The notes: generated by a model from the sequence alone, not told the origin. A DNA stretch of 64,000 nucleotides from Dehalococcoidia bacterium (GCA_011171075.1 DUFD01000044.1:1-64000); one strand, 5' to 3'. Positions 41,397 to 50,686 are shown, numbered from the stretch's first letter. Numbers and translations: made by a program.

Positions 41397-41888
41397 CTAT
41401 ACCAGAGGCTCTGTGGAGGTGGGCTCGACTGGCTGGAGTTCGTCCATGCTTTCCAGATAGTCGACATAGAGGACACCGTTAAGGTGGTCTATCTCGTGCT
41501 CGAGTGCCTGTGCCAGCAGGTCATCAGCTCGCAGCCGAATTTCTTTGCCGGTGCGGTCCAGTCCCTTAGCCCTGACCTGCTCAGCCCTATGGACCTGTGC
41601 GAAATATCCCGGGATGCTGAGGCAGCCTTCGTTGACGAGACGTTCGCCCATCCGTCGTACTATTTGCGGGTTTATCAGGGCGAGTTCCTCCTCTTCTGGA
41701 ATACCGATGACAATCACGCGGAGGGGAACGCCTACCTGTGGTGCCGCCAGGCCGACCCCCGATGCCGAGTGCATGGTCTCTATCATCTCGTCTATCAGCT
41801 TATCTATTGACTTGTCGATGGACTTGACCCGTCTTGCCTTCTGCCTCAGTATCGGGTCGGGCATGGTACGAATTGGGATTATTGCCAT
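41397..41888 (-). CDS. def: Peptide deformylase
   Basis: A 163-residue metalloenzyme removing the N-formyl group from nascent proteins. All three motifs are intact: GVGLAAPQVG (44-53), EGCLS (87-91, metal ligand Cys89) and HEIDH (131-135, ligands His131/His135 and catalytic Glu132). AAGGAG precedes the ATG by 10 nt. It follows priA on the minus strand; the 88-bp space between them is strikingly AT-rich and may carry its own promoter. Last gene of the trmD-rplS-priA-def block. Confidence 0.97.
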   Translation of the reverse strand: MAIIPIRTMPDPILRQKARRVKSIDKSIDKLIDEMIETMHSASGVGLAAPQVGVPLRVIVIGIPEEEELALINPQIVRRMGERLVNEGCLSIPGYFAQVHRAEQVRAKGLDRTGKEIRLRADDLLAQALEHEIDHLNGVLYVDYLESMDELQPVEPTSTEPLV

Positions 41889-41976
41889 CCCTGATTTGCT
41901 CCTTAGTGGGAAAAAGGGTATTTACCTTCCTTATATATATATGTAGAATATGTGTTCTCTATATATACTATATTCT

Positions 41977-44403
41977 CTACAGGCCTACGGGGTCAATATC
42001 AATCGTCCAGCCCTGCGGAATGGGTATCCGGGAAAGAATAGCTGCTGGGTCACTACCACGGAGCACCAGTTGCCAGCGGTAACGTCCTCTACGGCGATGG
42101 ACAAAGGCCGGTGCCGGACCGATAAGACTGAGGTCGGTGATTCCCTGGCCGTCCCGTTCTTCAGTGATAAGCTGCTTCATGCGCTCTGCCGCCCTCTGAC
42201 AGGCGGCGTCGTTGGTGTGCGTGTAGGTCAGGGTGGCCAGTCGCGTGAACGGTGGATAATAAAGCTGTCTTCGGTAGGCTATCTCTCTCTCGTAGAAATG
42301 AGTATAGTCGTGTCTGGCGGCCATCTCAATGGCGTAGTGCTCCGGTGAGTAAGTCTGGATAATCACCCGCCCTCCCAGGGCGCCTCTGCCGGCCCTGCCG
42401 GCTACCTGACTGAGGAGCTGGAAGGTCCTTTCTCCCGCCCGAAAGTCGGGCAGGTTCAGGGCGGTGTCGGCGCTGATAACACCCACCAGAGTAACGCGGG
42501 GCAGGTCCAGTCCCTTGGCGACCATCTGCGTACCGATGAGGATATCGGCTTCATGGTTACGGAACCTGTCCAGTATTACCTGATGCGAGTTCTTCCCCCG
42601 GGTAACGTCACTGTCCCAGCGCAGCAGTCTGGCATTGGGGAAAGCCTGCCTGACTTCCTGCTCCAGCTTCTGGGTACCGAGTCCGAGGTACCTTATGCGG
42701 CGACTATCGCAGCGGGGGCAGGTCTGCGGTACCGGCGACCGCTGGTTGCACTGGTGACAGAGGAGGAGGTCTTCGGCCAGGTGGTAGCTGAGTGGCGTAT
42801 CGCAACGACGGCAGGCGAGGACATATCCGCAATCGCGGCACTGGACGGAGGTGGCAGCGCCGCGTCGGTTCAGGAAAAGGATTGCCTGCTCGCGGTTGGC
42901 GAGGACAGTCTCGAGTGCTCTGGCGAGAGAGGTGCTGAATATGCTACGGTTGCCCAGTTTCAGTTCCTCTCTGAGGTCGACCACCTCGGCCGGAGGCATT
43001 GACGTGTCACCGCCGGGGACGATACGCTCGGGGAGGCGGAGCAGTTGATAGTCTCCCTGTTGAGTGTGGTAGTATGTCTCGACATCCGGGGTGGCGCTGC
43101 CGAGGATAACCACTGAGCCGGTCAGCTCCGCCAACCTGATTGCGACGTCGCGGGTATGGTAGTGGGGTGATTGGTCTTGCTGCTTGTAGGTCCATTCGTG
43201 CTCTTCATCGATGACGATGAGGCCCAGGTCAGGTTGTGGGGCAAAGATGGCGCTCCTCGGGCCGATGACGACGTCAAACTCACCGTCCCTGATGGACTGC
43301 CATTCGTCGAACTGCTCCCTTAGCGAGAGTTGACTATGGAGCACGGCCACCCGGTCGGGGAAGCGGGAGGCGAAGCGTTCTATTGTCTGCGGTGTCAACG
43401 AAATCTCCGGCACGAGGACAATACCCCGCTTGCCCAGCCTTACCGTCTCGGCCAGGGCCTGCAGGTATATCTCGGTCTTGCCGCTGCCGGTAACCCCATG
43501 GAGCAGGAAGACCTGCGGCGAGCCACTGTCCGTTCCCCTAAGGCTCAATCGAATAGCGTGGAGGGCTGATTCCTGAGCAGGCGTCAGGTGCAGCGGTTGC
43601 GTCGGGGCGATTCCTTGGTGGGCAAAGGGCTGCTGTCTGACCTCGACCTGCCGGGTTTCAATCAGGCCTTTCTTTGTCAGGGCATTGACCACCGAACTGT
43701 CACTGCCGGTATTCTGCCTTGCCTCTGAAATCGATATTAGCTCATCTTGCTTGACCAGGAACTCTAGTAGAGAAGCCTGCCTGCTGGCGCCCTTTTCTCG
43801 CAACCGGGCTACTTCCTGCTGGGCTTGAGTGGCATTGATGGCCAGGTTCAGGTGAATCTCTGTCTTTGGTCTGACCCTGACTTTCTCCAGCTCGTAACTT
43901 CGTGTGATGAGCCCTCTTCTGACGAGCTGTGCAACCGCCGTGGCGGCGCTTTTCTTACCCAGCGCCCTTTCCAGCGCTCTGAGGCTGACCCGACCGCGCT
44001 GGGCAAGTCTGAGGACGTGTTGCTGCTGCTGGGTGAGAAGGGTATCGTCATGCTCACGGTCGGTCGGTGAAATAAAGGTTATAGTTCTCCGCTCAAAACC
44101 GGGCGGCAGCATGGTGGCAACAGCATCGAAAAGCGGAGATAGATAGCGTTCGCTGAGCCACTGCGCCAGCGCTACCCGCTCTGGAGATAGCAGGGGATAC
44201 GGGTCAATCGTGCTGGAAATCTCCCGGGTCTCTTCCACGGCGGGGTACTCTGTCAGCTCGACAACAATACCCTGAAGGACCTTTTCTCCGAATGGTACCC
44301 AAACGGCCTGTCCGACAGTAATGTTCAGCCCTGAGGGTATTTCATAGCTGAAGGTCCGGCGCTGGGCCACCGGTGAATTAACGCTAACCTCGGCATACCT
44401 CAT
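41977..44403 (-). CDS. priA: Primosomal replication restart helicase PriA
   Basis: An 808-residue replication-restart helicase. The N-terminal DNA-binding domain starts RYAEVSVNSPVAQRRTFSYEIP; the helicase core has Walker A HGVTGSGKTEIYLQAL and the DEEH box (VIDEEHEW). The eight-Cys zinc region (CRDCGYVLACRRCDTPLSYH ... CHQCNQRS ... CPRC) is intact, followed by GTQMVAKGLDLPRVTLVGV and QVAGRAGRG. It reloads the replisome at stalled forks. Located 26 bp downstream of rplS. Confidence 0.96.
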   Translation of the reverse strand: MRYAEVSVNSPVAQRRTFSYEIPSGLNITVGQAVWVPFGEKVLQGIVVELTEYPAVEETREISSTIDPYPLLSPERVALAQWLSERYLSPLFDAVATMLPPGFERRTITFISPTDREHDDTLLTQQQQHVLRLAQRGRVSLRALERALGKKSAATAVAQLVRRGLITRSYELEKVRVRPKTEIHLNLAINATQAQQEVARLREKGASRQASLLEFLVKQDELISISEARQNTGSDSSVVNALTKKGLIETRQVEVRQQPFAHQGIAPTQPLHLTPAQESALHAIRLSLRGTDSGSPQVFLLHGVTGSGKTEIYLQALAETVRLGKRGIVLVPEISLTPQTIERFASRFPDRVAVLHSQLSLREQFDEWQSIRDGEFDVVIGPRSAIFAPQPDLGLIVIDEEHEWTYKQQDQSPHYHTRDVAIRLAELTGSVVILGSATPDVETYYHTQQGDYQLLRLPERIVPGGDTSMPPAEVVDLREELKLGNRSIFSTSLARALETVLANREQAILFLNRRGAATSVQCRDCGYVLACRRCDTPLSYHLAEDLLLCHQCNQRSPVPQTCPRCDSRRIRYLGLGTQKLEQEVRQAFPNARLLRWDSDVTRGKNSHQVILDRFRNHEADILIGTQMVAKGLDLPRVTLVGVISADTALNLPDFRAGERTFQLLSQVAGRAGRGALGGRVIIQTYSPEHYAIEMAARHDYTHFYEREIAYRRQLYYPPFTRLATLTYTHTNDAACQRAAERMKQLITEERDGQGITDLSLIGPAPAFVHRRRGRYRWQLVLRGSDPAAILSRIPIPQGWTIDIDPVGL

Positions 44404-44429
44404 CCTGTACCCCGCGAGGCAGCTCGGTC

Positions 44430-44798
44430 TTATTCATCCCCCCGGGACTTTTCCCTGGGGTTCCTCTTCTCCTTGATTCGGGCCTTCTTGGCACTGAGTC
44501 CGCGCAGGTAGTATAGCTTGGCCCGGCGTACCTTACCGTGCCGGACGACCTCGACCTTATCAACGAGGGGTGAATACAGAGGAAATGTACGCTCGACGCC
44601 GACCCCGTAGGCGACCCGCCTCACGGTGAAACTGGAGCCGGCCCCGCTGTTCCGGATGCGGATAACCACCCCCTGGAACACCTGGATGCGTTCTTTATCA
44701 CCTTCAACCACCTTGGTGCTGACCTTGACCGTATCACCGGCAGCCAGGATCGGGATATTGGGATTAGCTTTTTGTTCAACCAGTGTATCCATATTCAT
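44430..44798 (-). CDS. rplS: 50S ribosomal protein L19
   Basis: A 122-residue ribosomal protein at the 30S-50S interface. Recognised by [59 protein letters not shown] and the terminal [24 protein letters not shown]. It lies 40 bp downstream of trmD, the standard bacterial order, although rpsP and rimM are not next to it here. Confidence 0.97.
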   Translation of the reverse strand: MNMDTLVEQKANPNIPILAAGDTVKVSTKVVEGDKERIQVFQGVVIRIRNSGAGSSFTVRRVAYGVGVERTFPLYSPLVDKVEVVRHGKVRRAKLYYLRGLSAKKARIKEKRNPREKSRGDE

Positions 44799-44838
44799 CT
44801 CACAAGACTCCCTGTAGTTGGTGCGGTTGATGTAACCT

Positions 44839-45585
44839 TCAGTGAGGTTGCTTCAACCGCTCAATTATGTGCTCTTCCTTCCTGTTCAGCTGTGCCCGTT
44901 CCAGCATCTCGGGGCGACGCTGTAGTGTTCGTATAATTGCTTGCTCACGACGCCACGCCTCAATCTGGGCGTGGTTGCCCGAAAGCAAGACCTCCGGCAC
45001 CGGCCAGTCACGGTACACCGGCGGGCGGGTGTACTGAGGGTATTCCAGCAACCCGGCAGTGTGGGACTCGTCCAGTGCTGACTCATCTGAGCCGAGTACT
45101 CCCGGCAATAACCTGATGATGGCATCGATGATGACCATGGCGGCCAGTTCACCACCCCCGAGGACATAATCGCCGATACTTATCTCATCGGTTGCCAGAT
45201 GCTCGCGTACCCGTTCATCGACGCCTTCGTAGCGCCCGCATATCAGGGCAAGGTCGTTATGCTGGGAAAGCTCCGCGGCAACTTCCTGTGAGAAAAGGCG
45301 CCCCTGTGGGGTGAGTAGGATTACTGGCAACGCCGCGGCCTTTTCGGGAGACATCTCGACACGTAATGATTCTACTGCCTCGAAGATTGGCTCCGGCTTG
45401 AGTACCATGCCGGCCCCACCCCCGTAAGGGTAATCGTCGACCGTGCGGTGTCGGTCGTGTGTATAATCCCTGATATTATGCAGGTTCACGGTAACCAGCC
45501 CGTGAGAGACTGCCCGCTGGAAGAGTCCGGTACTCAGCGGGCCCTGGAACATCTCAGGGAAAAGGGTCAGGATATCAAAGCGCAT
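44839..45585 (-). CDS. trmD: tRNA (guanine-37 N1)-methyltransferase TrmD
   Basis: A 248-residue SPOUT enzyme that methylates G37 of tRNAs to prevent frameshifting. Motifs: [13 protein letters not shown] at the start, [25 protein letters not shown] and the knot segment [23 protein letters not shown]. The track start (45711) adds 42 residues without family counterpart; the ATG at 45585 with AGAGGG upstream matches TrmD length. First gene of the trmD-rplS-priA-def block, divergent from mraZ. Confidence 0.96.
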   Translation of the reverse strand: MRFDILTLFPEMFQGPLSTGLFQRAVSHGLVTVNLHNIRDYTHDRHRTVDDYPYGGGAGMVLKPEPIFEAVESLRVEMSPEKAAALPVILLTPQGRLFSQEVAAELSQHNDLALICGRYEGVDERVREHLATDEISIGDYVLGGGELAAMVIIDAIIRLLPGVLGSDESALDESHTAGLLEYPQYTRPPVYRDWPVPEVLLSGNHAQIEAWRREQAIIRTLQRRPEMLERAQLNRKEEHIIERLKQPH

Positions 45586-45816
45586 TAAACTTAGCCCTCT
45601 AGGTCTATCGAGTCCTGGCCTGGTTACCAACCGTCCGTGAGTACTCCCGGTATTGTGGGAAATTTCAGTGGAACGCCATACACCAGTACCCTGAGGCACT
45701 CGACCTCCCATTTTACCATAAATAATACCATCATAAAAATAGGTGGGGATTGAGCGTAAAGTTGTGGGTCTGACTAACGAATTTTAACGAATTTTGAAAA
45801 AAGTTCAAAAAAGGTA

Positions 45817-45845
45817 TTGACAAATGGATTTTTGTGTGGCAGAAT
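45817..45845 (+). promoter_or_regulatory. Promoter of the mraZ division cluster
   Basis: Consensus TTGACA (45817-45822), 17-bp spacer, CAGAAT (45840-45845). The start point should be near 45852, within the row of GTGG boxes, so MraZ binding would block initiation or early elongation. The 357-bp gap between trmD and mraZ contains this promoter and no other gene. Confidence 0.75.
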
Positions 45846-45846
45846 G

Positions 45847-45879
45847 GTGAGAATTAGTGGATTGTGGGGAAAAGTGGGG
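45847..45879 (+). promoter_or_regulatory. MraZ-binding GTGG repeats upstream of mraZ
   Basis: GTG-type boxes occur at 45847 (GTGAGA), 45857 (GTGGAT), 45864 (GTGGGG) and 45874 (GTGGGG); 45847-45857 and 45864-45874 are each exactly 10 bp apart, the known period for MraZ octamer/dodecamer sites. They lie just after the -10 of the cluster promoter. Autorepression by MraZ is the expected function. Confidence 0.7.
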
Positions 45880-45942
45880 AATATTTAGCTTGGGTTTGAA
45901 CCGGGAACCTGAATCCTCATTTAAGCTGGGGGGAGTGAGTGA

Positions 45943-46368
45943 ATGTTCCTCGGTGAATATGAATACAAAATAGATGACAAGGGCAGGGTGCCCATTCCGC
46001 CCAAGTTCCGCAGGGACTTAAAGGACGGTCTGGTGCTGGCACCCGGCCCTGAAGCGTGTATTGTTGCCTACGGGTTGGCGGAGTGGACGAAGATGTCGGA
46101 AAGCCTGCCCGCTGGTTCGCTGGCACCTTCCAAAGTGAGGAGATTGAGCAGGGCAACATTCGCCACTGCCTTTAGCCTGACTCTCGACGGACAGGGAAGG
46201 GTAGCTCTACCGATTACTCTGAGAGAATATGCACGAATTGGTGATGAGCTAGTTGTCGTCGGGGTAAATACATACCTTGAGATGTGGAATAGGGAACTCT
46301 GGGTGGCAGAGAAGGCGGCTGCTCAGGAGCAAGCCTGGCAGATTATCGAGGGGCTAGAACGGCGGTGA
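45943..46368 (+). CDS. mraZ: Transcriptional regulator MraZ
   Basis: A 141-residue protein with two AbrB/SpoVT-like swapped-hairpin domains. The first starts [25 protein letters not shown]; the second contains [29 protein letters not shown]. MraZ forms rings that bind repeated GTGG boxes and control the dcw cluster. Such boxes lie about 65-95 bp upstream. First gene of mraZ-rsmH-ftsA-ftsZ, ATG preceded by GGGGGGAGTGAG. Confidence 0.97.
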   Translation: MFLGEYEYKIDDKGRVPIPPKFRRDLKDGLVLAPGPEACIVAYGLAEWTKMSESLPAGSLAPSKVRRLSRATFATAFSLTLDGQGRVALPITLREYARIGDELVVVGVNTYLEMWNRELWVAEKAAAQEQAWQIIEGLERR

Positions 46369-46385
46369 GGAGTTCGGGAGTGGTA

Positions 46386-47363
46386 ATGACTGACCATGTG
46401 CCTGTCCTCGTCAAGGAGGTCATTGAGGCGTTGGCTGTCCAGCCTGGAGGTCGTTATATCGACTGTACTGTTGGTGGTGGCGGTCACGCAGCGGCTGTCC
46501 TGGCGCACAGCTCACCCGGTGGGCAGTTATTAGGCCTGGATGCAGACCCGGAGGCAATCGGTATTGCCCGCGCGAAACTCGGTGATTACCGGGATTCTGT
46601 TCTGCTCCTGAATGAGAATTTCATTAATTTAGATTCCGTGGCTGCTGAGCACGGTTTCTATCCTGTAAACGGCATCCTTTTCGACCTGGGACTATCTTCC
46701 TTCCAGCTAAGCAGTGATGCGCGGGGATTCAGCTTCCAGCATGAAGCTGCTCTGGATATGCGCCTTAGTCCGGAGCAGGAAGATACCGCCGAGGATATCG
46801 TCAACAAGCTACCGGAGGCAGAACTTGCCCATCTGATAAAGACGTATGGCGAGGAGTCTTACAGTCACAGAATAGCCCAGCGAATTGTTGAGGAACGCCC
46901 TATCAAGACGACCCTTCAGCTTGCCAGAACAGTCGAGCTGGCAGTTGGCGGAAAGCGGGGCAAGATACACCCGGCAACCAGGACGTTCCAGGCGTTGCGG
47001 ATTGCGGTAAACCGCGAGCTTCAGCATCTGGAGATTGGCCTTGAGAAGGCACTCCACCTGCTGGGGTACGGCGGGCGGCTGGTCGTTATCAGCTATCACT
47101 CACTGGAGGACCGCATTGTGAAACGGTTCATGCACAGGGAATCAAGTGACTGTATCTGCCCTCCGAATACGCCAGCCTGTGTTTGCGGGCACAAGGCCAG
47201 TCTTAGACTGGTCAGCAAGCGAGTGATTACCCCTGCTGCCGATGAGGTTCAGCTTAACCCGCGCAGCCGGAGTGCCAAATTGAGGGTGGCTGAACGCATT
47301 ACCGAGTGGGAAGGTCAAACCGGAATAACGAACGGAAAAGGCCCCGGTTTTACCGGGAAGTAA
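46386..47363 (+). CDS. rsmH: 16S rRNA (cytosine-1402 N4)-methyltransferase RsmH
   Basis: A 325-residue methyltransferase modifying the ribosomal P-site. Motifs: [16 protein letters not shown] motif [27 protein letters not shown] and the conserved C-terminal [15 protein letters not shown]. The track start is a GTG at 46365 overlapping mraZ; the ATG at 46386 has GGGAG 5 nt upstream and matches the family N-terminus. In most bacteria ftsL and ftsI follow; here ftsA follows after 115 bp. Confidence 0.96.
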   Translation: MTDHVPVLVKEVIEALAVQPGGRYIDCTVGGGGHAAAVLAHSSPGGQLLGLDADPEAIGIARAKLGDYRDSVLLLNENFINLDSVAAEHGFYPVNGILFDLGLSSFQLSSDARGFSFQHEAALDMRLSPEQEDTAEDIVNKLPEAELAHLIKTYGEESYSHRIAQRIVEERPIKTTLQLARTVELAVGGKRGKIHPATRTFQALRIAVNRELQHLEIGLEKALHLLGYGGRLVVISYHSLEDRIVKRFMHRESSDCICPPNTPACVCGHKASLRLVSKRVITPAADEVQLNPRSRSAKLRVAERITEWEGQTGITNGKGPGFTGK

Positions 47364-47478
47364 CATTTTTCAAAGAACTAGCAGGCAGCTAATCCTGCCA
47401 GAAAAAGGGGGGGAACTTGAAATGTGAGAAGGCAAACAGGCTCAAATGGATAAAATGAACCTTAGTAAGGAGGGGTGA

Positions 47479-48696
47479 ATGAGTAAGCGTAATACAATGT
47501 GTGCCATAGATGTCGGCACTACTAAAGTATGCACCATTGTCGCCGAGGTAAATGAAGGGGGCCTCATGCGAGTCGCCGGCGTAGGCCTTACTCCGTCGAC
47601 GGGCTTACACAAGGGGCTGGTGGTAAACATTAATGAGGCCAAAGAATCCATCCGCGAATCCGTAAGGAAAGCGGAACATGCCAGCGGGTACAAGGTTGAA
47701 TCGGCCTACGTGGGTGTTACCGGGAGACACATCAATGCCCGAAATAATCGGGGTGTGGTGGCCATCGCCCGGAATGACCGACTGGTACGTACAGATGACC
47801 TGAAACGCGTCCTGCAAACGGCCCAGAACGTCAGACTCTCAAATGATGAACGGTTGCTCCACCTTATTCCTCGTGGCTATACCGTTGATGGTCAGGAGGG
47901 TGTGCGTAATCCGGTAGGAATGCATGGTTTCAGACTGGATGTCGAGACCCATGTTATCACCACGGCCGTGTCCTCCGTACAGAATCTGGTCAAGTGCATC
48001 CGGTCTGTCGGGGTTGACATTGACGACCTGGTATTCGAGCCACTTGCCAGTAGTGAGGCTGTACTGACTGATGATGAGAAAGAAGCAGGCATCATTCTGG
48101 CAGACATCGGCGGAGGTACGACGGATATCTCTGTATTCAAAGACGGAAGCATCTGGCACAGTGCCATCATTCCGGTAGCTGGCTACCAGCTTACCCGTGA
48201 TATTGCCATCGGTCTGGGCCTGCCGTTTGAGGTGGCCGAGGAGATGAAACGGAAGTATGGTAGTGTCATGCCGGTCTATGAAGGCAAGGTGGACACTAAC
48301 GAGTCTATCGCGCAGAATGGCCACAGTATCTCCTATCAGGACCTGTGCGACATCGTGCGGGCCAGGGTTGAGGAACTCATCCGGCTCATCATGCTGGAGC
48401 TGCCGCGTAATGAAACGGCATCACTGGTTCCGGCTGGCCTGGTACTTACCGGAGGTACATCCAACCTATCCGGTATTGATGTCCTCGGACGTGACATCAC
48501 ACAGTTGCCGGTACGGATTGGTACGCCAGTGGACATCTACGGAATCTCCGAAGTCCTGCACAACCCGGCATACGCTACCAGCGTTGGTCTCCTGCTCTGG
48601 GGTATGAAACCCAACAACACTTCTACCTGGAAGAGGGGAATGCTTGGTGGTGGCCTGCGAGGTTTCATGTCCCGAATCAGAAGACTGTTCGGGTAG
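47479..48696 (+). CDS. ftsA: Cell division protein FtsA
   Basis: A 405-residue actin-like protein that anchors FtsZ to the membrane. Phosphate-1 motif CAIDVGTTKVCTIVAEV, SHS2 (1C) domain residues about 85-160, phosphate-2 ILADIGGGTTDISVF, adenosine motif VLTGGTSNLSGI. The C-terminal amphipathic helix LRGFMSRIRRLFG is intact. AAGGAGG precedes the ATG. Keeping ftsA directly before ftsZ without mur or ftsQ/W genes fits a wall-less lineage. Confidence 0.97.
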   Translation: MSKRNTMCAIDVGTTKVCTIVAEVNEGGLMRVAGVGLTPSTGLHKGLVVNINEAKESIRESVRKAEHASGYKVESAYVGVTGRHINARNNRGVVAIARNDRLVRTDDLKRVLQTAQNVRLSNDERLLHLIPRGYTVDGQEGVRNPVGMHGFRLDVETHVITTAVSSVQNLVKCIRSVGVDIDDLVFEPLASSEAVLTDDEKEAGIILADIGGGTTDISVFKDGSIWHSAIIPVAGYQLTRDIAIGLGLPFEVAEEMKRKYGSVMPVYEGKVDTNESIAQNGHSISYQDLCDIVRARVEELIRLIMLELPRNETASLVPAGLVLTGGTSNLSGIDVLGRDITQLPVRIGTPVDIYGISEVLHNPAYATSVGLLLWGMKPNNTSTWKRGMLGGGLRGFMSRIRRLFG

Positions 48697-48738
48697 CCAG
48701 TTGCGAGATAGAGAACTGAGGAAAAAGAGGAGGAGAAG

Positions 48739-49866
48739 ATGGCAAAAACTAGTTTTGCTCCAAGTCCGGCAAAGATAAAGGTCATCGGCCTGGGTGGTGG
48801 TGGTTGTAATGCCATAACCCGCATGGTGAGGGATGGTATCAGGGGTGTTGACTTCGTGGCGATGAACACTGATGCCCAGGCCCTGGCGGTCACGGAAGCC
48901 CCGATGCGTGTCCAGCTTGGTGAGAAGCTGGTAAAAGGATTGGGCGTTGGTGGCGACCCGATACAGGGTCAGAAGGCAGCAGAGGAAAGTCGTGACCAGA
49001 TTAGAGAGTTCGTCACGGGAGCGGACATGGTCTTCATCACGGCGGGTATGGGTGGCGGTAGTGGTACGGGGGCAGCGCCGGTGGTGGCTGACATGGCAAT
49101 GCAGGCCGGAGCCCTGACTATCGCTGTGGTGACAAAGCCGTTTGGTTTTGAGGGTACAAATCGGGCACGAGTGGCTAACGAGGGTATCGCCAGACTGCCT
49201 GATAAAGTGGTTGATACCCTGATAATCATCCCGAATGACCGCCTGCTAGAACTCTGTGACCCGAAAACCGGGGTCGATGAAGCCTTTAAACTGGCTGATG
49301 ATGTGCTCAGCCACGGTGTCCAGGCAATTGCTCAGGTAATCACCGTTCCGGGAATGATTAACCTTGACTTTGCTGATGTAAAGGCGGTGATGAAAGACGC
49401 TGGGCCTGCCTGGATGTCTATCGGCAAGGGGACCGGCCAGAACAGGGCGATTGATGCTGCCAAGGAGGCCCTGGCCAGCCCGTTGCTTGATGTTTCTGTG
49501 GCTGGCTCCAAAGGGGTGCTCTTCAATGTGGTTGGTGGTGATAGCCTGTCCTTGTTTGAGGTGAATGAGGCTGCCGATGTAATCAAGGCCTCGGTAGACC
49601 CCGAAGCTAACATTATATTCGGCGTTGTCCATGACCCCGAAATGGAGAAAGAGATAAAGATAACGCTCATTGCCACCGGCTTTACCGCCAAAAACGACAT
49701 AACCGGTGACAACAAAGAGGACGAAATCACGGAATTCCTAAAAGAGTGGAAGAGCGAAGACCAGCTTGATATTCCCGCTTTTCTACGCCGTCCACTTTAT
49801 AACCAGCGACGTCTCTCCGTCCCCCCTAAGACCAGCAGCCCGTCGACACGTATGAAGATACGCTAA
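48739..49866 (+). CDS. ftsZ: Cell division protein FtsZ
   Basis: A 375-residue tubulin-like GTPase forming the division ring. The GTP-binding motif reads [10 protein letters not shown]; the T1 loop is [11 protein letters not shown] and T7 [10 protein letters not shown]. The usual C-terminal peptide that binds FtsA (LDIPAFLRR) is present but not terminal: about 19 further basic, Ser/Pro-rich residues follow ([16 protein letters not shown]). The DNA encoding this tail takes part in a long inverted repeat spanning the stop codon. 42 bp after ftsA. Confidence 0.97.
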   Translation: MAKTSFAPSPAKIKVIGLGGGGCNAITRMVRDGIRGVDFVAMNTDAQALAVTEAPMRVQLGEKLVKGLGVGGDPIQGQKAAEESRDQIREFVTGADMVFITAGMGGGSGTGAAPVVADMAMQAGALTIAVVTKPFGFEGTNRARVANEGIARLPDKVVDTLIIIPNDRLLELCDPKTGVDEAFKLADDVLSHGVQAIAQVITVPGMINLDFADVKAVMKDAGPAWMSIGKGTGQNRAIDAAKEALASPLLDVSVAGSKGVLFNVVGGDSLSLFEVNEAADVIKASVDPEANIIFGVVHDPEMEKEIKITLIATGFTAKNDITGDNKEDEITEFLKEWKSEDQLDIPAFLRRPLYNQRRLSVPPKTSSPSTRMKIR

Positions 49867-49883
49867 AGTCGACGGGTTGCTGG
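49832..49883 (+). terminator. Long hairpin spanning the ftsZ stop codon
   Basis: CCAGCAGCCCGTCGAC (49832-49847) can pair with GTCGACGGGTTGCTGG (49868-49883), 16 positions with one G-U; inside it CGTAT/ATACG forms a second stem with a GAAG loop. The ftsZ stop (49864-49866) is inside the structure. A U-tract is absent. Termination, mRNA protection or translational effect are all possible. Confidence 0.5.
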
Positions 49884-49897
49884 GCAGAATATCAGTT

Positions 49898-49927
49898 CGG
49901 GCCGGGAGTGACCTAGCCCCCGGCCCG
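49898..49927 (+). terminator. GC-rich hairpin after ftsZ
   Basis: CGGGCCGGG (49898-49906) pairs with CCCGGCCCG (49919-49927), 9 perfect GC pairs and a 12-nt loop. No clear U-run follows. It is the second of three stems between ftsZ and nrdR. Confidence 0.5.
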
Positions 49928-49951
49928 TTACTGAAAAACCGGAATATAACC

Positions 49952-49999
49952 GATGAACCGCCTTGATAAACAAGCGGTTCATCCGGCTTGTCTTTATTT
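49952..49999 (+). terminator. Probable intrinsic terminator of the ftsZ operon
   Basis: GATGAACCGC (49952-49961) pairs perfectly with GCGGTTCATC (49974-49983); a T-rich stretch (CTTGTCTTTATTTC) follows. Best candidate for the end of the mraZ-ftsZ transcript, ahead of the nrdR promoter. Confidence 0.65.
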
Positions 50000-50067
50000 C
50001 TCCGCATTCCCTTTATCAGGCGTGAAAAATTAGTCATTTTTTGCCACATATTTTACCCTAAAAGTAC

Positions 50068-50121
50068 TTGACACACACCATATATTGTGGTTTAATGACA
50101 GTCTGCCCCCATATATGGGTA
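50068..50121 (+). promoter_or_regulatory. nrdR-nrdJ promoter with two NrdR boxes
   Basis: -35 TTGACA (50068-50073) and -10 TTTAAT (50091-50096) are separated by 17 bp. NrdR box 1, ACACCATATATTGTGG (50075-50090), fills the spacer almost exactly. Box 2, centred on CCCATATATGGG (50108-50119), lies over the transcription start. Box centres are 31 bp apart, three helical turns, the known spacing for cooperative NrdR binding. Confidence 0.85.
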
Positions 50122-50146
50122 ATCGAAAAGGGTAAGCGCAGTTATT

Positions 50147-50686
50147 ATGGATTGTCCGTATTGTGGCTTTAATGACTCAAGGGTAATTGATTCGCGGGAC
50201 GTTGATGAAGGCATCCGCCGTCGTCGACAGTGCCTGAGGTGTGAATCGCGTTTCACCACCTATGAGCGTATTCAACCGGTTAATCTGTTTGTAATCAAGA
50301 AAGATAAACGTCGTGAGTTGTTTGACCGGCAGAAGGTATTAAACGGGATTCGTAAGGCCTGCGAAAAGAGGCCATTACCAGCTGATACGTTGGACAAAGT
50401 GACCGACGATATCGAGGCTGAGATTTATCATCTGGGGAAGGCAGAGGTTGACAGCAGGATGGTTGGCGATATGGTGATGAAACGCCTGAAAGAGCTGGAC
50501 CACATTGCCTACATCCGTTTTGCCAGCGTGTATCGTGAGTTTGCTGATATCACAGCCTTGAAAGAAGAGGTGGATACCCTGCTCAGCAATAAAGAAATAG
50601 AGGGGCCGTCAATTGCCCAGCTACCTCTTCTGCCGGATGCCGAACCGGCACTGGTAACCGGCAGACGCCGGAGGAATCGGAAGTGA
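50147..50686 (+). CDS. nrdR: Transcriptional repressor NrdR
   Basis: A 179-residue regulator of ribonucleotide reductase genes. N-terminal zinc ribbon MDCPYCGFNDSRVIDSRDVDEG ... CLRCESRFTTYER, then an ATP-cone (NLFVIKKDKRRELFDRQKVLNGIRKACEKR) that senses dATP/ATP. About 25 residues longer than the typical 150, with a basic tail GRRRRNRK. Its own promoter carries two NrdR boxes. It overlaps nrdJ by 4 nt, so the regulator and reductase are produced together. Confidence 0.96.
   Translation: MDCPYCGFNDSRVIDSRDVDEGIRRRRQCLRCESRFTTYERIQPVNLFVIKKDKRRELFDRQKVLNGIRKACEKRPLPADTLDKVTDDIEAEIYHLGKAEVDSRMVGDMVMKRLKELDHIAYIRFASVYREFADITALKEEVDTLLSNKEIEGPSIAQLPLLPDAEPALVTGRRRRNRK

Noticed and set aside
47364-47478. 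Possible hidden ftsL-like gene between rsmH and ftsA
   Set aside because: The 115-bp gap has no ORF of useful length with a start and ribosome site; only a small hairpin is present.
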